A stretch of DNA of 64,000 nt from Actinomycetota bacterium (GCA_018268455.1 JAFDWM010000291.1:1-64000); one strand, 5' to 3'. Shown: positions 21,433 through 29,915, counted from the first letter of the stretch. Made by a program: numbers and translations. Notes: generated by a model from the sequence alone, not told the origin.

Positions 21433-22736
21433 CGCCGCACCGCTCTTCCCCGATCGCGGCGCGCACGACGTGCGGCGATGCGGAGTGCGGTCATCGGATC
21501 ACCCGCATCCCAGGACACCACCGCGATCCCCGCGCCGCGGAGATCCTCGAGCACCCCGGCGCGCTCGAGAAGCAGCGTGCGCATCGCCAGACCCTGCGCC
21601 CAGCTCAGCCGCTCCGACTGCGGCCGTGGGAGCACGTCCACCGCCACCACCGCGCGGCCACCGGCGCTCCAGCGCAGCGCCAGATCCGCGGCGGCCCCGT
21701 CGAAGAACGTCGAGAGCACGAACACGATCGACCCTGGCGGAACCGGCGGGGTGCGGCGGTACCGGCTCCCGTCTCCGGACACCCCGGTCCCCGCGATCAC
21801 CCCGCGCATCCGTTCCAGGTGCCGAGCGCCCGACCCGCTGCGCACCGAGCGCCCGCCGGGTGAGAGCGCATGGAATGCGACCCGGTCGCCGGCGGCGATC
21901 GCCGCGGCCGCCACCGACAGTGCGGCCTCGCGGCCCAGATCCATCGACGTGCGTCCGCTCTGCGCGGTGGCGCCGCTCCCCCACGTCGCCACGACGGCGC
22001 CGAGGTCGTCCGCTGCGTCCAGCGCCAGCACCACCGCGCTGTCGCTCAGGGCGTCCGTGCGCCGTACCAGCAGATCGCCGGGGCGCCGGGCCATCCGAGC
22101 CGTCGCGCGCCAGTCGACGCGGCGCAGCTCGTCGCCGGGGGCGAAGGGATGGATGTCCCTGAAGTCGCCGCCCGTGCCGCCGCGGCTCCCGTCATGGGCG
22201 CCATGCAGACCGATCAGCCGCGGCGACAGCGGAAGCTCGGCCACCCTCGGCGCCCGCGGCGCGGCGTTCCAGATCGCGTCGACGCGCATCGTCGGCGCGC
22301 TCACCCACGCAGCGTCGTGCTGCAGCCCGCGTGCCACCGCGGCGAGCGCCTCGCCGGGGCCCGAGTGCAGGATGCGGGTGCGGGTCTGCGCCGCGTCGCC
22401 GGACGTCGTCTCGACGGCCCCGGTGCGTTCCCCGCCCTGGTCGATCACGAGCTGGATCCATTCCGCGTCACTCTCGACCCGGATCGTGCCGGTCACCGCG
22501 TCGGCCTCACCGGCCGCGTCGAGGCTCAGCACGATCTCCGCGGCGTTCGCACGCGGCGGCCGCCACAGCGCCCAGACGCCGGCGAGGGCGAGCGGCAGCC
22601 CCACGGCGATCACGTCCGGCCGCCCCAGTGCGAGCCCCGCCGCCGCCAGCAGCACCGCACCGGCCAGCGCGCACGCGAGCACCGGCGTGCGCTGCCACCG
22701 CAGCGCAGCCCTCAGCGAGGATCGCACCGGAGTCAT
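21429..22736 (-). CDS. DUF58 domain protein with von Willebrand A-like fold
   Basis: A 435-residue protein with two N-terminal membrane helices (about 18-55), a beta-rich middle, and the DUF58 core: GDFRDIHPFAPGDELRRVDW with DWRATARM near 225, then an MIDAS-type VWA-like region (VVLALDAADD about 250). DUF58 proteins accompany MoxR ATPases and are thought to act as their membrane-bound clients in envelope-protein maturation; the biochemistry is not established. ATGA overlap with moxR upstream (22733-22736) and with the next membrane gene downstream shows tight coupling. Confidence 0.88.
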   Translation of the reverse strand: MTPVRSSLRAALRWQRTPVLACALAGAVLLAAAGLALGRPDVIAVGLPLALAGVWALWRPPRANAAEIVLSLDAAGEADAVTGTIRVESDAEWIQLVIDQGGERTGAVETTSGDAAQTRTRILHSGPGEALAAVARGLQHDAAWVSAPTMRVDAIWNAAPRAPRVAELPLSPRLIGLHGAHDGSRGGTGGDFRDIHPFAPGDELRRVDWRATARMARRPGDLLVRRTDALSDSAVVLALDAADDLGAVVATWGSGATAQSGRTSMDLGREAALSVAAAAIAAGDRVAFHALSPGGRSVRSGSGARHLERMRGVIAGTGVSGDGSRYRRTPPVPPGSIVFVLSTFFDGAAADLALRWSAGGRAVVAVDVLPRPQSERLSWAQGLAMRTLLLERAGVLEDLRGAGIAVVSWDAGDPMTALRIAARRARRDRGRAVRR

Positions 22737-23764
22737 GCCGGGATCGCGTCCGCCTCCGCGACCGTGGGCGGCACCGGGGTGGCGCTCACGGCCTGGGCGA
22801 CCACGGTGACCGGGTCCACACCCTGCGCCCAGGCCTGAGGCGTGAGGGTCAGCCGATGCGCGAGCACCGGCACCGCGATGCGCTTCACGTCGTCGGGCCG
22901 CACGTATCCGCGTCCCTCGATGGCCGCAACAGCGCGCGCCAGCAGGATGAGCGACTGGGATCCGCGCGGCGATGCCCCGACGGCGACGTTCTGCGCCGCG
23001 CGCGTCGCGCGCGTGAGCGCCACGGCGTAGCGGATCACGTCGGGCTCGACGTGGATGCGCTCCACCGCCTTCTGGATCACGGCCAGCTCTGCGGCGTCGA
23101 TGACGGCATCCACGTCGGTGTGCTCGCGCTGCCGCAGGATCCGCTGCGCCACGATGCCGACCTCGTCCTCCTGCACCGGATAGCCGACGGACAGCCGCAC
23201 CATGAAGCGGTCCAGCTGCGCCTCTGGCAGCGCATAGGTGCCTTCGTACTCGATCGGGTTCGAGGTCGCGATCACGTGGAACGGCTCGGGCAGGGGGTAC
23301 CGATGCCCCTCGACGGTCACCTGCCGCTCCGCCATGGCCTCGAGCATCGCCGACTGCGTCTTGGGCGTGGTGCGGTTGATCTCGTCGGCGAGCAGCAGCC
23401 CGGTGAAGATCGGCCCGGGACGGAAGCGGAACTCCCCCGTGTCCGGCGCGTACACGAACGATCCGGTCACGTCGCCGGGGAGCATGTCCGGCGTGCACTG
23501 CAGGCGGCGGAACTCGAGCCCGAGAGAGGCCGCGAGGCTGCGCGCCGCGAGGGTCTTGCCGAGGCCCGGCACGTCCTCGAAGAGCACATGGCCGCCGGCG
23601 AGGATCGTGGCCAGCGCGAGGGTGAGCGGCTCGTCCATGCCGACCACCACGGTGCGCACGCGCTCGAGCACCCGGGCCGCCGTGCGCGCGATGGTCGCGA
23701 TGTCGCCGTCGCCGTCCACGGCATCCGGGATCGATTCGGGTGTCAGGGGGGCAGCTGAGCTCAT
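22733..23764 (-). CDS. MoxR-family AAA+ ATPase
   Basis: A 343-residue MoxR ATPase. Walker A is EDVPGLGKT (about 66), Walker B LLLADEINRT (about 128), sensor region HVIATSNPIEYEGTY (about 165), and the C-terminal lid contains ASPRGSQSLI. MoxR proteins act as chaperones with VWA-domain partners; here the partner is the adjacent DUF58 protein. The ATG at 23762-23764 overlaps the preceding stop (ATGA) and has GGAGAGACG upstream. Confidence 0.93.
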   Translation of the reverse strand: MSSAAPLTPESIPDAVDGDGDIATIARTAARVLERVRTVVVGMDEPLTLALATILAGGHVLFEDVPGLGKTLAARSLAASLGLEFRRLQCTPDMLPGDVTGSFVYAPDTGEFRFRPGPIFTGLLLADEINRTTPKTQSAMLEAMAERQVTVEGHRYPLPEPFHVIATSNPIEYEGTYALPEAQLDRFMVRLSVGYPVQEDEVGIVAQRILRQREHTDVDAVIDAAELAVIQKAVERIHVEPDVIRYAVALTRATRAAQNVAVGASPRGSQSLILLARAVAAIEGRGYVRPDDVKRIAVPVLAHRLTLTPQAWAQGVDPVTVVAQAVSATPVPPTVAEADAIPA

Positions 23765-24234
23765 CGTCTCTCCTGGTTCGCGGGGGTGCGCGGATCCTCC
23801 AGCGTGCGCAGGATCCGTTCGAGGTCGCCGCGCAGCATCACCGGCGCGGTGAGCGCGGAGTGGGCGCCGGGGCCGAGGACGGCGTCGACGGCGCCTTCGT
23901 CGGCCAGATCCGGATCGACGCCGTGCTCGCGCAGCCGCCGTTCGGCGAGAACCGAGACGCGCCGCCGGAGCGAGGGCCCGACCATGCCGCTGCGGGTGTC
24001 GATCGCCCACGCCAGCCGGGAGACGTCGGAGCCGCGCTGCACCGGCGCCGGCGGCGCGGGGGGCCAGGCCTCGGATTCGTCCACGAAGTTCTGCTGGGCG
24101 ATCAGGACGGCGGCGGCGAAGGCGAGGATCCACGCGAGGCCGAACGGCAGCGGCACGCCGAGGAACTGGAGCAGCGCGGCGAGCGGCACGCCGATCATCA
24201 CCCACAGCACGACGATGATGATCCGGCCCTTCAC
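23761..24234 (-). CDS. Small membrane-anchored protein of the MoxR/DUF4129 cluster
   Basis: A 157-residue protein with two N-terminal transmembrane helices (about 4-24 and 29-47) and a soluble C-terminal part rich in Arg and Leu. No family is recognised with certainty. The GTG start (24232-24234) overlaps the DUF4129 stop (GTGA) and the stop overlaps the moxR ATG, so it is fully embedded in the operon. It probably belongs to the same envelope complex. Confidence 0.8.
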   Translation of the reverse strand: MKGRIIIVVLWVMIGVPLAALLQFLGVPLPFGLAWILAFAAAVLIAQQNFVDESEAWPPAPPAPVQRGSDVSRLAWAIDTRSGMVGPSLRRRVSVLAERRLREHGVDPDLADEGAVDAVLGPGAHSALTAPVMLRGDLERILRTLEDPRTPANQERR

Positions 24235-24950
24235 CGCCAGCCCTCCTCGATCGCCAGCAGACACGACCGCGCGGTGTCCCTGGCGGCCTCGTCGGCGAGT
24301 CGTCCCCCGAAGCGCACGGACTCGTACAGCCCGAGGAGCGTCTCCAGCTCCCGGTCGAGGCCCGGGCGACGGCGCAGGATGCGCATCGTGAACTCGCCCG
24401 GCGTCTCGGCGGCGGCGCGGGCCCGCCCCGCACGGGCGGAGGCCTCCTCCAGATGCACCCAGGCGGCGACGATGGCGTCCCCGGGATCGCGGTGCGCGTC
24501 GATCACCTGCTGCGCATCGACGGCGGCCGTGCGGATGGCGTCCGCATCGACGGGCTCGTCTCCGGATCCGACCGCCCCGCCGGTGGCCACGTCGGCGCCG
24601 TCCTGCCGGCGCAACGGGCGTCCGGCCCAGAGCCCGCGGATCATCCGCCAGAACAGCCACCCCATCAGCACCAGCCCCACGGCGGCGATCACGATCGCGA
24701 TCACGGACGCGATCATCGCCAGCACCGGGCTGTCCGGCAGCGGCTGCGGCACTCCTGCACCCGGAGTCTGCTCGTCCGCGGTGGGCATCGGGAACGGCAG
24801 ACCACGCGGCAGGCCGATGTCGCCGAAGCGGGGCGCACCCTGCAGGGACGCGACGCCCATCAGCACGACGGTGACGAGCACGACGATCGCCAGGGCCCCC
24901 GGCAGCGGGAGCCGACGAATGCGCGCATCGTCGCGGACCATGCCCTTCAC
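24231..24950 (-). CDS. DUF4129 membrane protein
   Basis: A 239-residue protein with two membrane helices (about 17-37 and 78-100) separated by a Pro/Gly-rich extracytoplasmic stretch, and a C-terminal cytosolic DUF4129 domain (IVAAWVHLEEASARAG, AAETPGEFTMR, LLGLYESVRFGG). In other actinobacteria DUF4129 is often fused to or next to transglutaminase-like proteins beside MoxR and DUF58; no transglutaminase gene is visible here. The start may be the GTG at 24948-24950 or an ATG at 24939-24941. Confidence 0.85.
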   Translation of the reverse strand: MKGMVRDDARIRRLPLPGALAIVVLVTVVLMGVASLQGAPRFGDIGLPRGLPFPMPTADEQTPGAGVPQPLPDSPVLAMIASVIAIVIAAVGLVLMGWLFWRMIRGLWAGRPLRRQDGADVATGGAVGSGDEPVDADAIRTAAVDAQQVIDAHRDPGDAIVAAWVHLEEASARAGRARAAAETPGEFTMRILRRRPGLDRELETLLGLYESVRFGGRLADEAARDTARSCLLAIEEGWR

Positions 24951-25022
24951 CCTATGCGCTGGATCGGCTCGTCTCCGGTTCCCCGTCGTCGTGCCGCGCT
25001 CCGGGATGATGCCCTCTGTCGT

Positions 25023-25466
25023 TCAGAGCTCCGCAGCGCCGGCGAAGCGGACCAGGCCGTCGCGTACCGCCTCGACCTCGGGAACCGTCATGCCCAGACG
25101 CGCCATCACCTGCCGGGGCACGTCGAGCGCGCGCTCACGCAGTGCGGCACCCTTCGCCGTGAGCGCGATGTCGAGGCGGCGTTCATCGGATGCGCTGCGG
25201 CGCCGTTCGATGACCCCGTCCGCCTCGAGCCGCTTCACCAGCGGCGACGCCGTAGCGGGATCCATCGCGAGATCCGTGGCAAGGTCGCGCAGCGACCGCG
25301 GCGACCGCTCCCAGAGAGCGAGCATCACGAGGTACTGCGGGTGCGTGAGTCCGAGCGGCTCGAGGATCGGCCGGTAGATCGCGACCACGTTGCGTGCCGC
25401 CGTCACGAGTGCGAAGCAGAGCTGATTGTTCAGCAGGAGCAGTTCCTCAGCGGTCGGTTCGGTCAC
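25023..25466 (-). CDS. MarR-family regulator of the OhrR (organic hydroperoxide) type
   Basis: A 147-residue winged-helix repressor. The N-terminal NNQLCFALV carries Cys17, the position of the peroxide-sensing Cys of OhrR (B. subtilis Cys15), and Tyr31 aligns with OhrR Tyr29. The second conserved Tyr (Tyr40, in TYPQY) is His42 here (THPQY). The wing/recognition region is LRDLATDLAMDPATASPLVKRLE. It is divergent from a small ORF, and the shared 44-bp spacer contains overlapping inverted repeats (25487-25505), probably its operator. No ohr peroxiredoxin gene is adjacent, so the sensed signal is uncertain. Confidence 0.9.
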   Translation of the reverse strand: MTEPTAEELLLLNNQLCFALVTAARNVVAIYRPILEPLGLTHPQYLVMLALWERSPRSLRDLATDLAMDPATASPLVKRLEADGVIERRRSASDERRLDIALTAKGAALRERALDVPRQVMARLGMTVPEVEAVRDGLVRFAGAAEL

Positions 25467-25486
25467 GATCCGATCATACTCATACC

Positions 25487-25505
25487 CTAATCATTAGTAC
25501 ACTAA
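25487..25505. promoter_or_regulatory. Overlapping inverted repeats in the MarR divergent promoter
   Basis: CTAAT-C-ATTAG (25487-25497) and TTAGT-AC-ACTAA (25494-25505) share their middle half-site, making three half-sites of a TTAG/CTAA motif in a row. The region is strikingly AT-rich against its surroundings and lies between a MarR-type regulator and a divergent gene, the usual place for a MarR operator. Confidence 0.6.
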
Positions 25506-25510
25506 GAATT

Positions 25511-25756
25511 ATGATGACCTCCTCGGACGACCACCCCACTCTGCGCCGTCGCATCCGTGACGCGGGCGGACTCTACGCGTGGATCAACACCAGCCTCATC
25601 CGATTCGCCGGCCCCGCATCGGTAGGCCCGTACGAGAAGACCCCTCCGCCCACCTCCGCCGAGCGCGCACAGCGCGCGTGCCCGCTTTGCGGCGCGCCGA
25701 TGACGGCGCACGAGATCGACCGCACCGGACCGAAGCCGCTCATGCACTGCCCCTGA
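25511..25756 (+). CDS. Small putative zinc-ribbon protein divergent from the MarR regulator
   Basis: An 81-residue basic protein (MMTSSDDHPTL start). The C-terminus has CPLCGAPMTAHEID followed by a final HCP, a plausible zinc site of two Cys plus His/Cys. The middle is Pro-rich and no membrane segment is present. No function is known to me. Its start lies 6 bases after the MarR inverted repeats, so transcription should be controlled by that regulator. The ORF is short, but its promoter position and clean C-terminal motif support it as real. Confidence 0.6.
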   Translation: MMTSSDDHPTLRRRIRDAGGLYAWINTSLIRFAGPASVGPYEKTPPPTSAERAQRACPLCGAPMTAHEIDRTGPKPLMHCP

Positions 25757-25815
25757 GACCCTGAGTCGCAGGGCGCACGGGCGCAGGCGTTGACCCGCAC
25801 GCGCGGGCAGCGTGC

Positions 25816-26160
25816 TCACTCCTCGGCGTCTTCTGACCCGGCGTCTTCCCGCGCGACGTCGATCCACCCCATCAGCGCAGCGTCGTCGGCGAGGGCCTCG
25901 GCGGCGACATCGAGCCAGTTCTCGCTCATCGTGCGCGCTCCCATCACCGCGCGCGAGACACCCGGCTCGATCAGCAGCGCCGCGGCCCGCTCCGCGACCA
26001 CACGCACCAGCAGGCGTCCGCCGCGGCGTGATCCGACCAGGATCCTCCCGCCGCTCAGGAACGCTCGGCTGCCGAACATCGCACGCTCCTCGATCTCGGA
26101 TCCGTCGCCGAGCATCGCCCGGATCCGATCCGCGAGTTCCACCATCGCCGCGTCCGCCAT
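25816..26160 (-). CDS. TfoX/Sxy N-terminal-domain protein
   Basis: A 114-residue protein matching the TfoX N-terminal domain: IEERAMFGSRAFLSGGRILVG near residue 22 (described in part), LLVRV, then the ALLIEPGVSRAVMGARTM block. In gammaproteobacteria this domain belongs to a competence regulator; in actinobacteria such single-domain proteins are common and of unknown function. The ATG has GAGAGGAGCGGC upstream. It lies 35 bases after uvrB on the same strand and is probably co-transcribed with it. Confidence 0.85.
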   Translation of the reverse strand: MADAAMVELADRIRAMLGDGSEIEERAMFGSRAFLSGGRILVGSRRGGRLLVRVVAERAAALLIEPGVSRAVMGARTMSENWLDVAAEALADDAALMGWIDVAREDAGSEDAEE

Positions 26161-26195
26161 GCCGCTCCTCTCGATGCCCGGTCGTGATCCGCGCG

Positions 26196-28265
26196 TCAGG
26201 CGTGCCCGGCGCGCTCCATCGCGCGCAGCTCCTTCTTCAGATCCTGCACTTCGTCGCGCAGTCGCGCCGCGAGCTCGAATTTGAGCTCGCCCGCGGCGGC
26301 GAGCATCTGCCCGGACAGGTCGGCGATGGTCTCCTCGAGCTGCTGGGCTCCCTCGGCCGCGATGCCCTCGCGGCGCAGGTTCGGCGTGGGCGACTTGCCG
26401 CGCCCCGACTTCGTGCGCTTGGAGAGCAGCTCGGCCGTGTCGGCGCCCTCCCGGGCGAGCACGTCGGTGATGTCGGCGATGCGTTTGCGCAGCGGCTGCG
26501 GATCGATACCGTTCGCGGTGTTGTAGGCGACCTGCTTCTCGCGGCGGCGCTCGGTCTCCTCGATCGCCTTGGCCATCGAGTCGGTCATCGTGTCGGCGTA
26601 CATGTGCACCTGCCCCGACACGTTGCGCGCGGCGCGTCCGATCGTCTGGATGAGCGATGTTCCGGACCGGAGGAACCCCTCCTTGTCGGCATCGAGGATC
26701 GCCACGAGCGAGACCTCGGGAAGGTCGAGGCCCTCACGCAGCAGGTTGATGCCGACGAGCACGTCGTAGACGCCGGCTCGCAGTTCGGTGAGCAGCTCGA
26801 CGCGGCGCAGCGTGTCGACGTCGGAGTGCAGGTAGCGCACCTTCACCCCGTGCTCGCCGAGGAAGTCGGTGAGCTCCTCGGCCATCTTCTTCGTCAGCGT
26901 CGTCACGAGCACACGCTCGTCGCGTTCCACGCGGATCCGGATCTCCTCGAGCAGATCGTCGATCTGCCCCTTCGACGGTTTCACCACGATCTCCGGGTCT
27001 ACGAGCCCCGTCGGGCGGATGATCTGCTCGACCACGCCGTCGGCGATGCCCATCTCGTACTTGCCCGGCGTCGCAGAGAGGTACACGGTCTGGCCGATCC
27101 GCTGGGTGAACTCGTCCCAGCGCAGCGGGCGGTTGTCCAGGGCGCTCGGCAGCCGGAAGCCGTGGTCGACCAGGGTGCGCTTGCGCGAGGCGTCTCCCTC
27201 GTACATCGCGCCGATCTGCGGCACGGTCACGTGCGACTCGTCGATGACGAGCAGGAAGTCGTCCGGGAAAAAGTCGAGCAGGGTGTGCGGCGGCTCGCCC
27301 GGCTCGCGGCCGTCCATGTGCCGCGAGTAGTTCTCGATGCCGCTGCAGAAGCCGAGCTGCTGCAGCATCTCGAGGTCGAACGAGGTGCGCATGCGCAGCC
27401 GCTGCGCCTCAAGCAGCTTGCCCTGCCGCTCGAGCTCGGCGAGCCGGTCGGTGAGCTCGTCCTCGATGGTTCCGATCGCGCGCTGCACGACATCGGATCC
27501 GGCGACGTAGTGCGACGCCGGGAAGATCGGCACGGAGTCGAGGCGGGCGATGACCTCGCCGGTGAGCGGATGCAGCGAGTAGAGCGCCTCGATCTCGTCG
27601 CCGAACAGCTCGATGCGGATCGCGTGCTCCTCGTAGACCGGGATGATCTCGATCGTGTCGCCGCGCACCCGGAAGTTGCCGCGGGAGAAGTCCACGTCGT
27701 TGCGGTTGTACTGCATGGCGATGAACTGCCGGATGAGGGCGTCGCGGTCGTACCGCTCGCCCACCTGCAGCGCGACCATGGCGCGCAGGTACTCCTCCGG
27801 CGCGCCGAGGCCGTAGATGCACGACACGGTCGACACCACGACGACGTCGCGCCGGCTCAGCAGCGAATTGGTCGTGGAGTGCCGCAGCCGTTCGACCTCG
27901 GCGTTGACCGAGGAGTCCTTCTCGATGAAGGTGTCGGTCTGCGGCACGTACGCCTCGGGCTGGTAGTAGTCGTAATACGAGACGAAGTACTCCACCGCGT
28001 TGTTCGGCATGAGGTCGCGGAACTCGTTGGCCAGCTGCGCGGCGAGCGTCTTATTGTGCGCGAGCACGAGCGTCGGCCGCTGCACCTGCTCGATGAGCCA
28101 GGCCGTGGTCGCCGACTTGCCCGTACCGGTGGCACCCAGCAGTACGACGTCGGTCTCGCCCGCGTTGATCCGGGCCGCGAGTTCGGCGATCGCCTGCGGC
28201 TGATCACCGGCCGGCGCGTACTCGCTGACGACTTCGAACGGCCGGACCGAGCGCGTGGGTTGCAT
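26196..28265 (-). CDS. uvrB: Excinuclease ABC subunit B
   Basis: DNA-damage verification helicase-like subunit. The 689-residue protein has Walker [10 protein letters not shown] (about 45), the beta-hairpin region [12 protein letters not shown] (about 99) that inserts into DNA, and helicase motifs including IGRAARN. A C-terminal UVR domain binds UvrC. The ATG (28263-28265) has no standard ribosome site. TAGTGT (minus, 28272-28277) lies 6 bases upstream, so the mRNA is probably leaderless, starting right beside the terminator of the previous gene. Confidence 0.97.
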   Translation of the reverse strand: MQPTRSVRPFEVVSEYAPAGDQPQAIAELAARINAGETDVVLLGATGTGKSATTAWLIEQVQRPTLVLAHNKTLAAQLANEFRDLMPNNAVEYFVSYYDYYQPEAYVPQTDTFIEKDSSVNAEVERLRHSTTNSLLSRRDVVVVSTVSCIYGLGAPEEYLRAMVALQVGERYDRDALIRQFIAMQYNRNDVDFSRGNFRVRGDTIEIIPVYEEHAIRIELFGDEIEALYSLHPLTGEVIARLDSVPIFPASHYVAGSDVVQRAIGTIEDELTDRLAELERQGKLLEAQRLRMRTSFDLEMLQQLGFCSGIENYSRHMDGREPGEPPHTLLDFFPDDFLLVIDESHVTVPQIGAMYEGDASRKRTLVDHGFRLPSALDNRPLRWDEFTQRIGQTVYLSATPGKYEMGIADGVVEQIIRPTGLVDPEIVVKPSKGQIDDLLEEIRIRVERDERVLVTTLTKKMAEELTDFLGEHGVKVRYLHSDVDTLRRVELLTELRAGVYDVLVGINLLREGLDLPEVSLVAILDADKEGFLRSGTSLIQTIGRAARNVSGQVHMYADTMTDSMAKAIEETERRREKQVAYNTANGIDPQPLRKRIADITDVLAREGADTAELLSKRTKSGRGKSPTPNLRREGIAAEGAQQLEETIADLSGQMLAAAGELKFELAARLRDEVQDLKKELRAMERAGHA

Positions 28266-28277
28266 CCCTTAACACTA

Positions 28278-28313
28278 CGAGGGGCCTCCGACGTTGGCGT
28301 CGGAGGCCCCTCG
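28278..28313 (-). terminator. Terminator after the Tat-exported protein gene
   Basis: Perfect 16-bp stem (28278-28293 with 28298-28313, arm CGAGGGGCCTCCGACG) and TTGG loop, 19 bases past the stop. It abuts the uvrB -10 box. Confidence 0.8.
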
Positions 28314-28332
28314 TGGGATCGGATACTGCAGG

Positions 28333-28968
28333 TCAGTAGGTGGGGAGGCCGCTCGGACGCCCATCCGGGCAAATGCCATCGACAGCTCCAACGATGCGAC
28401 GAGGGCCGATTGGCGTCGAGCCGAAGGTCGGCGAGCAGGGCGTGTCGTCAATGAGTCGGGCAACCCGGAAGGTCCCGTCCGTGCTCTCAGCATGCCCGTC
28501 GACGATGATCGACCCCGCTTCGGGCGTCGGGGTCGCACCGCTGTACGACAAGTTGATCGCCTGGAACCGGAACGCTCCCTGGCCGCACCCGTACGATGTC
28601 GCCTTCGCCGTCAGCACGATCTTGGTCGGAGTCGATGCTTTGTCGACGGTCCAGTAGCCGCTCTCGGTGACCTGACCGAAGGCGAAGTCAGAGTGTGAAC
28701 CGACGTACGAGACAGTGATCGTTGCAGTGAACTCCTTGCCGTACCACGGCGCTTGCGCGCCAACATAGGGGGTCGCGCATTTGACGAAGATGCCACTCAT
28801 CACCGTCGACTGCTCGAAGATGCCGATCGAGGACTCGTGGAATTCTCCGACGACCGCCGGGCTCGCACTCGCCATAGGCGCGGCGACCGCGGCAGCAACG
28901 ATGGGCACCGACCATACTGCGCCCTTGACGAGGGTGCGGCGCGAGAGTCCGCTCTTGACGTCGGTCAT
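28333..28968 (-). CDS. Tat-exported protein of unknown family
   Basis: A 211-residue secreted protein. The N-terminus SGLSRRTLVKGAVWSVPIVA is a twin-arginine signal (SRRTLVK) with a hydrophobic stretch and a likely cleavage site near MASAS (about residue 35). The mature part is rich in Ser, Thr, Gly and aromatic residues with alternating beta-like pattern, and four Cys (CATPY, YGCGQG, TPCSP, GICPDG) that could form disulfides outside the cell. No family is recognised. Base composition is visibly lower in GC and codon choice more relaxed than in neighbours, compatible with horizontal acquisition. The ATG at 28966-28968 has GGAG about 10 bases upstream. Confidence 0.8.
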   Translation of the reverse strand: MTDVKSGLSRRTLVKGAVWSVPIVAAAVAAPMASASPAVVGEFHESSIGIFEQSTVMSGIFVKCATPYVGAQAPWYGKEFTATITVSYVGSHSDFAFGQVTESGYWTVDKASTPTKIVLTAKATSYGCGQGAFRFQAINLSYSGATPTPEAGSIIVDGHAESTDGTFRVARLIDDTPCSPTFGSTPIGPRRIVGAVDGICPDGRPSGLPTY

Positions 28969-29171
28969 AGATGTTGCACTCCAGATATCGGTTGAGCGTG
29001 TGGCTCGGAGACCAAGATCGCGCGCGTCGCAGGTTCGACGTTCACGACGGAGACGCAGCGCGTCCGGCACTCAGATTCCCCAGCGCGTCCCCGTCGGTCC
29101 CCACAGTGCTTCCCCGCACTGCCCCAACAGGCAACGTATATGATCCCCAGGGATAATGCAACCGTCTAAAC

Positions 29172-29193
29172 AAACTGTCCGATCGGTCAGTTT
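29172..29193. promoter_or_regulatory. TetR-type palindromic operator without an adjacent regulator
   Basis: Arms AAACTGTCCGA and TCGGTCAGTTT are complementary at all but one symmetrical position and meet in the core CCGATCGG. The A3-C-core-G-T3 layout is typical of TetR/AcrR-family operators. The nearest TetR gene in the window is almost 30 kb away. Confidence 0.6.
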
Positions 29194-29231
29194 CTCCGCG
29201 CGTTGAATCTCCTTTCGCCCTGATCCGACGC

Positions 29232-29265
29232 GATATGTGGCATATCACCCGCCGTGGCCTACAGT
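29232..29265 (+). promoter_or_regulatory. Leaderless promoter of the DUF4126 gene with inverted repeat at -35
   Basis: A -10 box TACAGT (29260-29265) lies 6 bases before the GTG at 29272. A perfect inverted repeat GATATG-TGG-CATATC (29232-29246) occupies about -40 to -26 relative to that start, where a bound repressor would block RNA polymerase. Confidence 0.55.
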
Positions 29266-29271
29266 GGGGTC

Positions 29272-29892
29272 GTGATCGAGTTCGTCATCGGATCCAGCCT
29301 CGCCGCCGCAGCCGGCCTGAACGCATGGATGCCGCTGTTCCTGCTCGGCCTCGCCGCGCGGCTGCTGCCCGCGGTGTCGCTGCCTGCGGGATGGTCGTGG
29401 CTGAGCAGCGACCTCGCGCTCTGGATCATCGGGATCCTGCTGGTGTGGGAGATCGTCGCCGACAAGATCCCTGCTCTCGACTCGATCAACGACATCGTGC
29501 ACAGCGTCATCCGCCCCGCCGCCGGCGGCATCGCGTTCGGCGCGGGCTCGAGTGCGCAGACCGTCGCCGTCGACGACCCGAGCTCGTTCTTCTCACAGAA
29601 CACCTGGATCCCGATCGTCGCGGGGATCCTCATTGCGCTGGCCGTGCACGCGGTCAAGGCCACCGGACGCGTCGCCGCCAACGCCGCGACCGCCGGGATC
29701 GCCGCCCCCGTGCTGAGCACGACGGAGGACGTCGCGTCCTTCGCGCTCAGTGTCGCCGCGATCGTGATCCCGATACTCGCCGCCGTGCTGCTCCTCGCGT
29801 TGATCGTGGCCGTGATCGTCGTCGTGCGCCGCGTGCGGCGTCGGCGCCCGCGTGCGCCGGCCGGCCCGCGGGCCGGCGGAGCCGACGCCTGA
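29272..29892 (+). CDS. DUF4126 family membrane protein
   Basis: A 206-residue integral membrane protein with about five hydrophobic helices (roughly 3-30, 38-62, 80-100, 112-130, 150-185). A loop contains SSDLALWIIG and KIPALDSINDIVHS, and the C-terminus is Arg-rich and cytosolic. This fits DUF4126, whose function is unknown. Two in-frame GTG codons compete (29254 and 29272). The second is chosen because the TACAGT box ends exactly 6 bases before it. The inverted repeats upstream suggest regulated expression. Confidence 0.85.
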   Translation: MIEFVIGSSLAAAAGLNAWMPLFLLGLAARLLPAVSLPAGWSWLSSDLALWIIGILLVWEIVADKIPALDSINDIVHSVIRPAAGGIAFGAGSSAQTVAVDDPSSFFSQNTWIPIVAGILIALAVHAVKATGRVAANAATAGIAAPVLSTTEDVASFALSVAAIVIPILAAVLLLALIVAVIVVVRRVRRRRPRAPAGPRAGGADA

Positions 29893-29915
29893 CCGTCACC
29901 GGTCGCGCCGTGTCC

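Larger units (their letters stand above)
28969..29271. other. Intergenic region between the Tat-exported protein gene and the DUF4126 gene
   Basis: About 300 bases without a supportable gene. It is AT-richer than average and holds a near-perfect 22-bp palindrome (29172-29193), a 15-bp inverted repeat (29232-29246) and a TACAGT -10 box (29260-29265) for the plus-strand gene. The start of the minus-strand gene also lies here with its ribosome site. The rest shows no clear structure. Confidence 0.7.
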
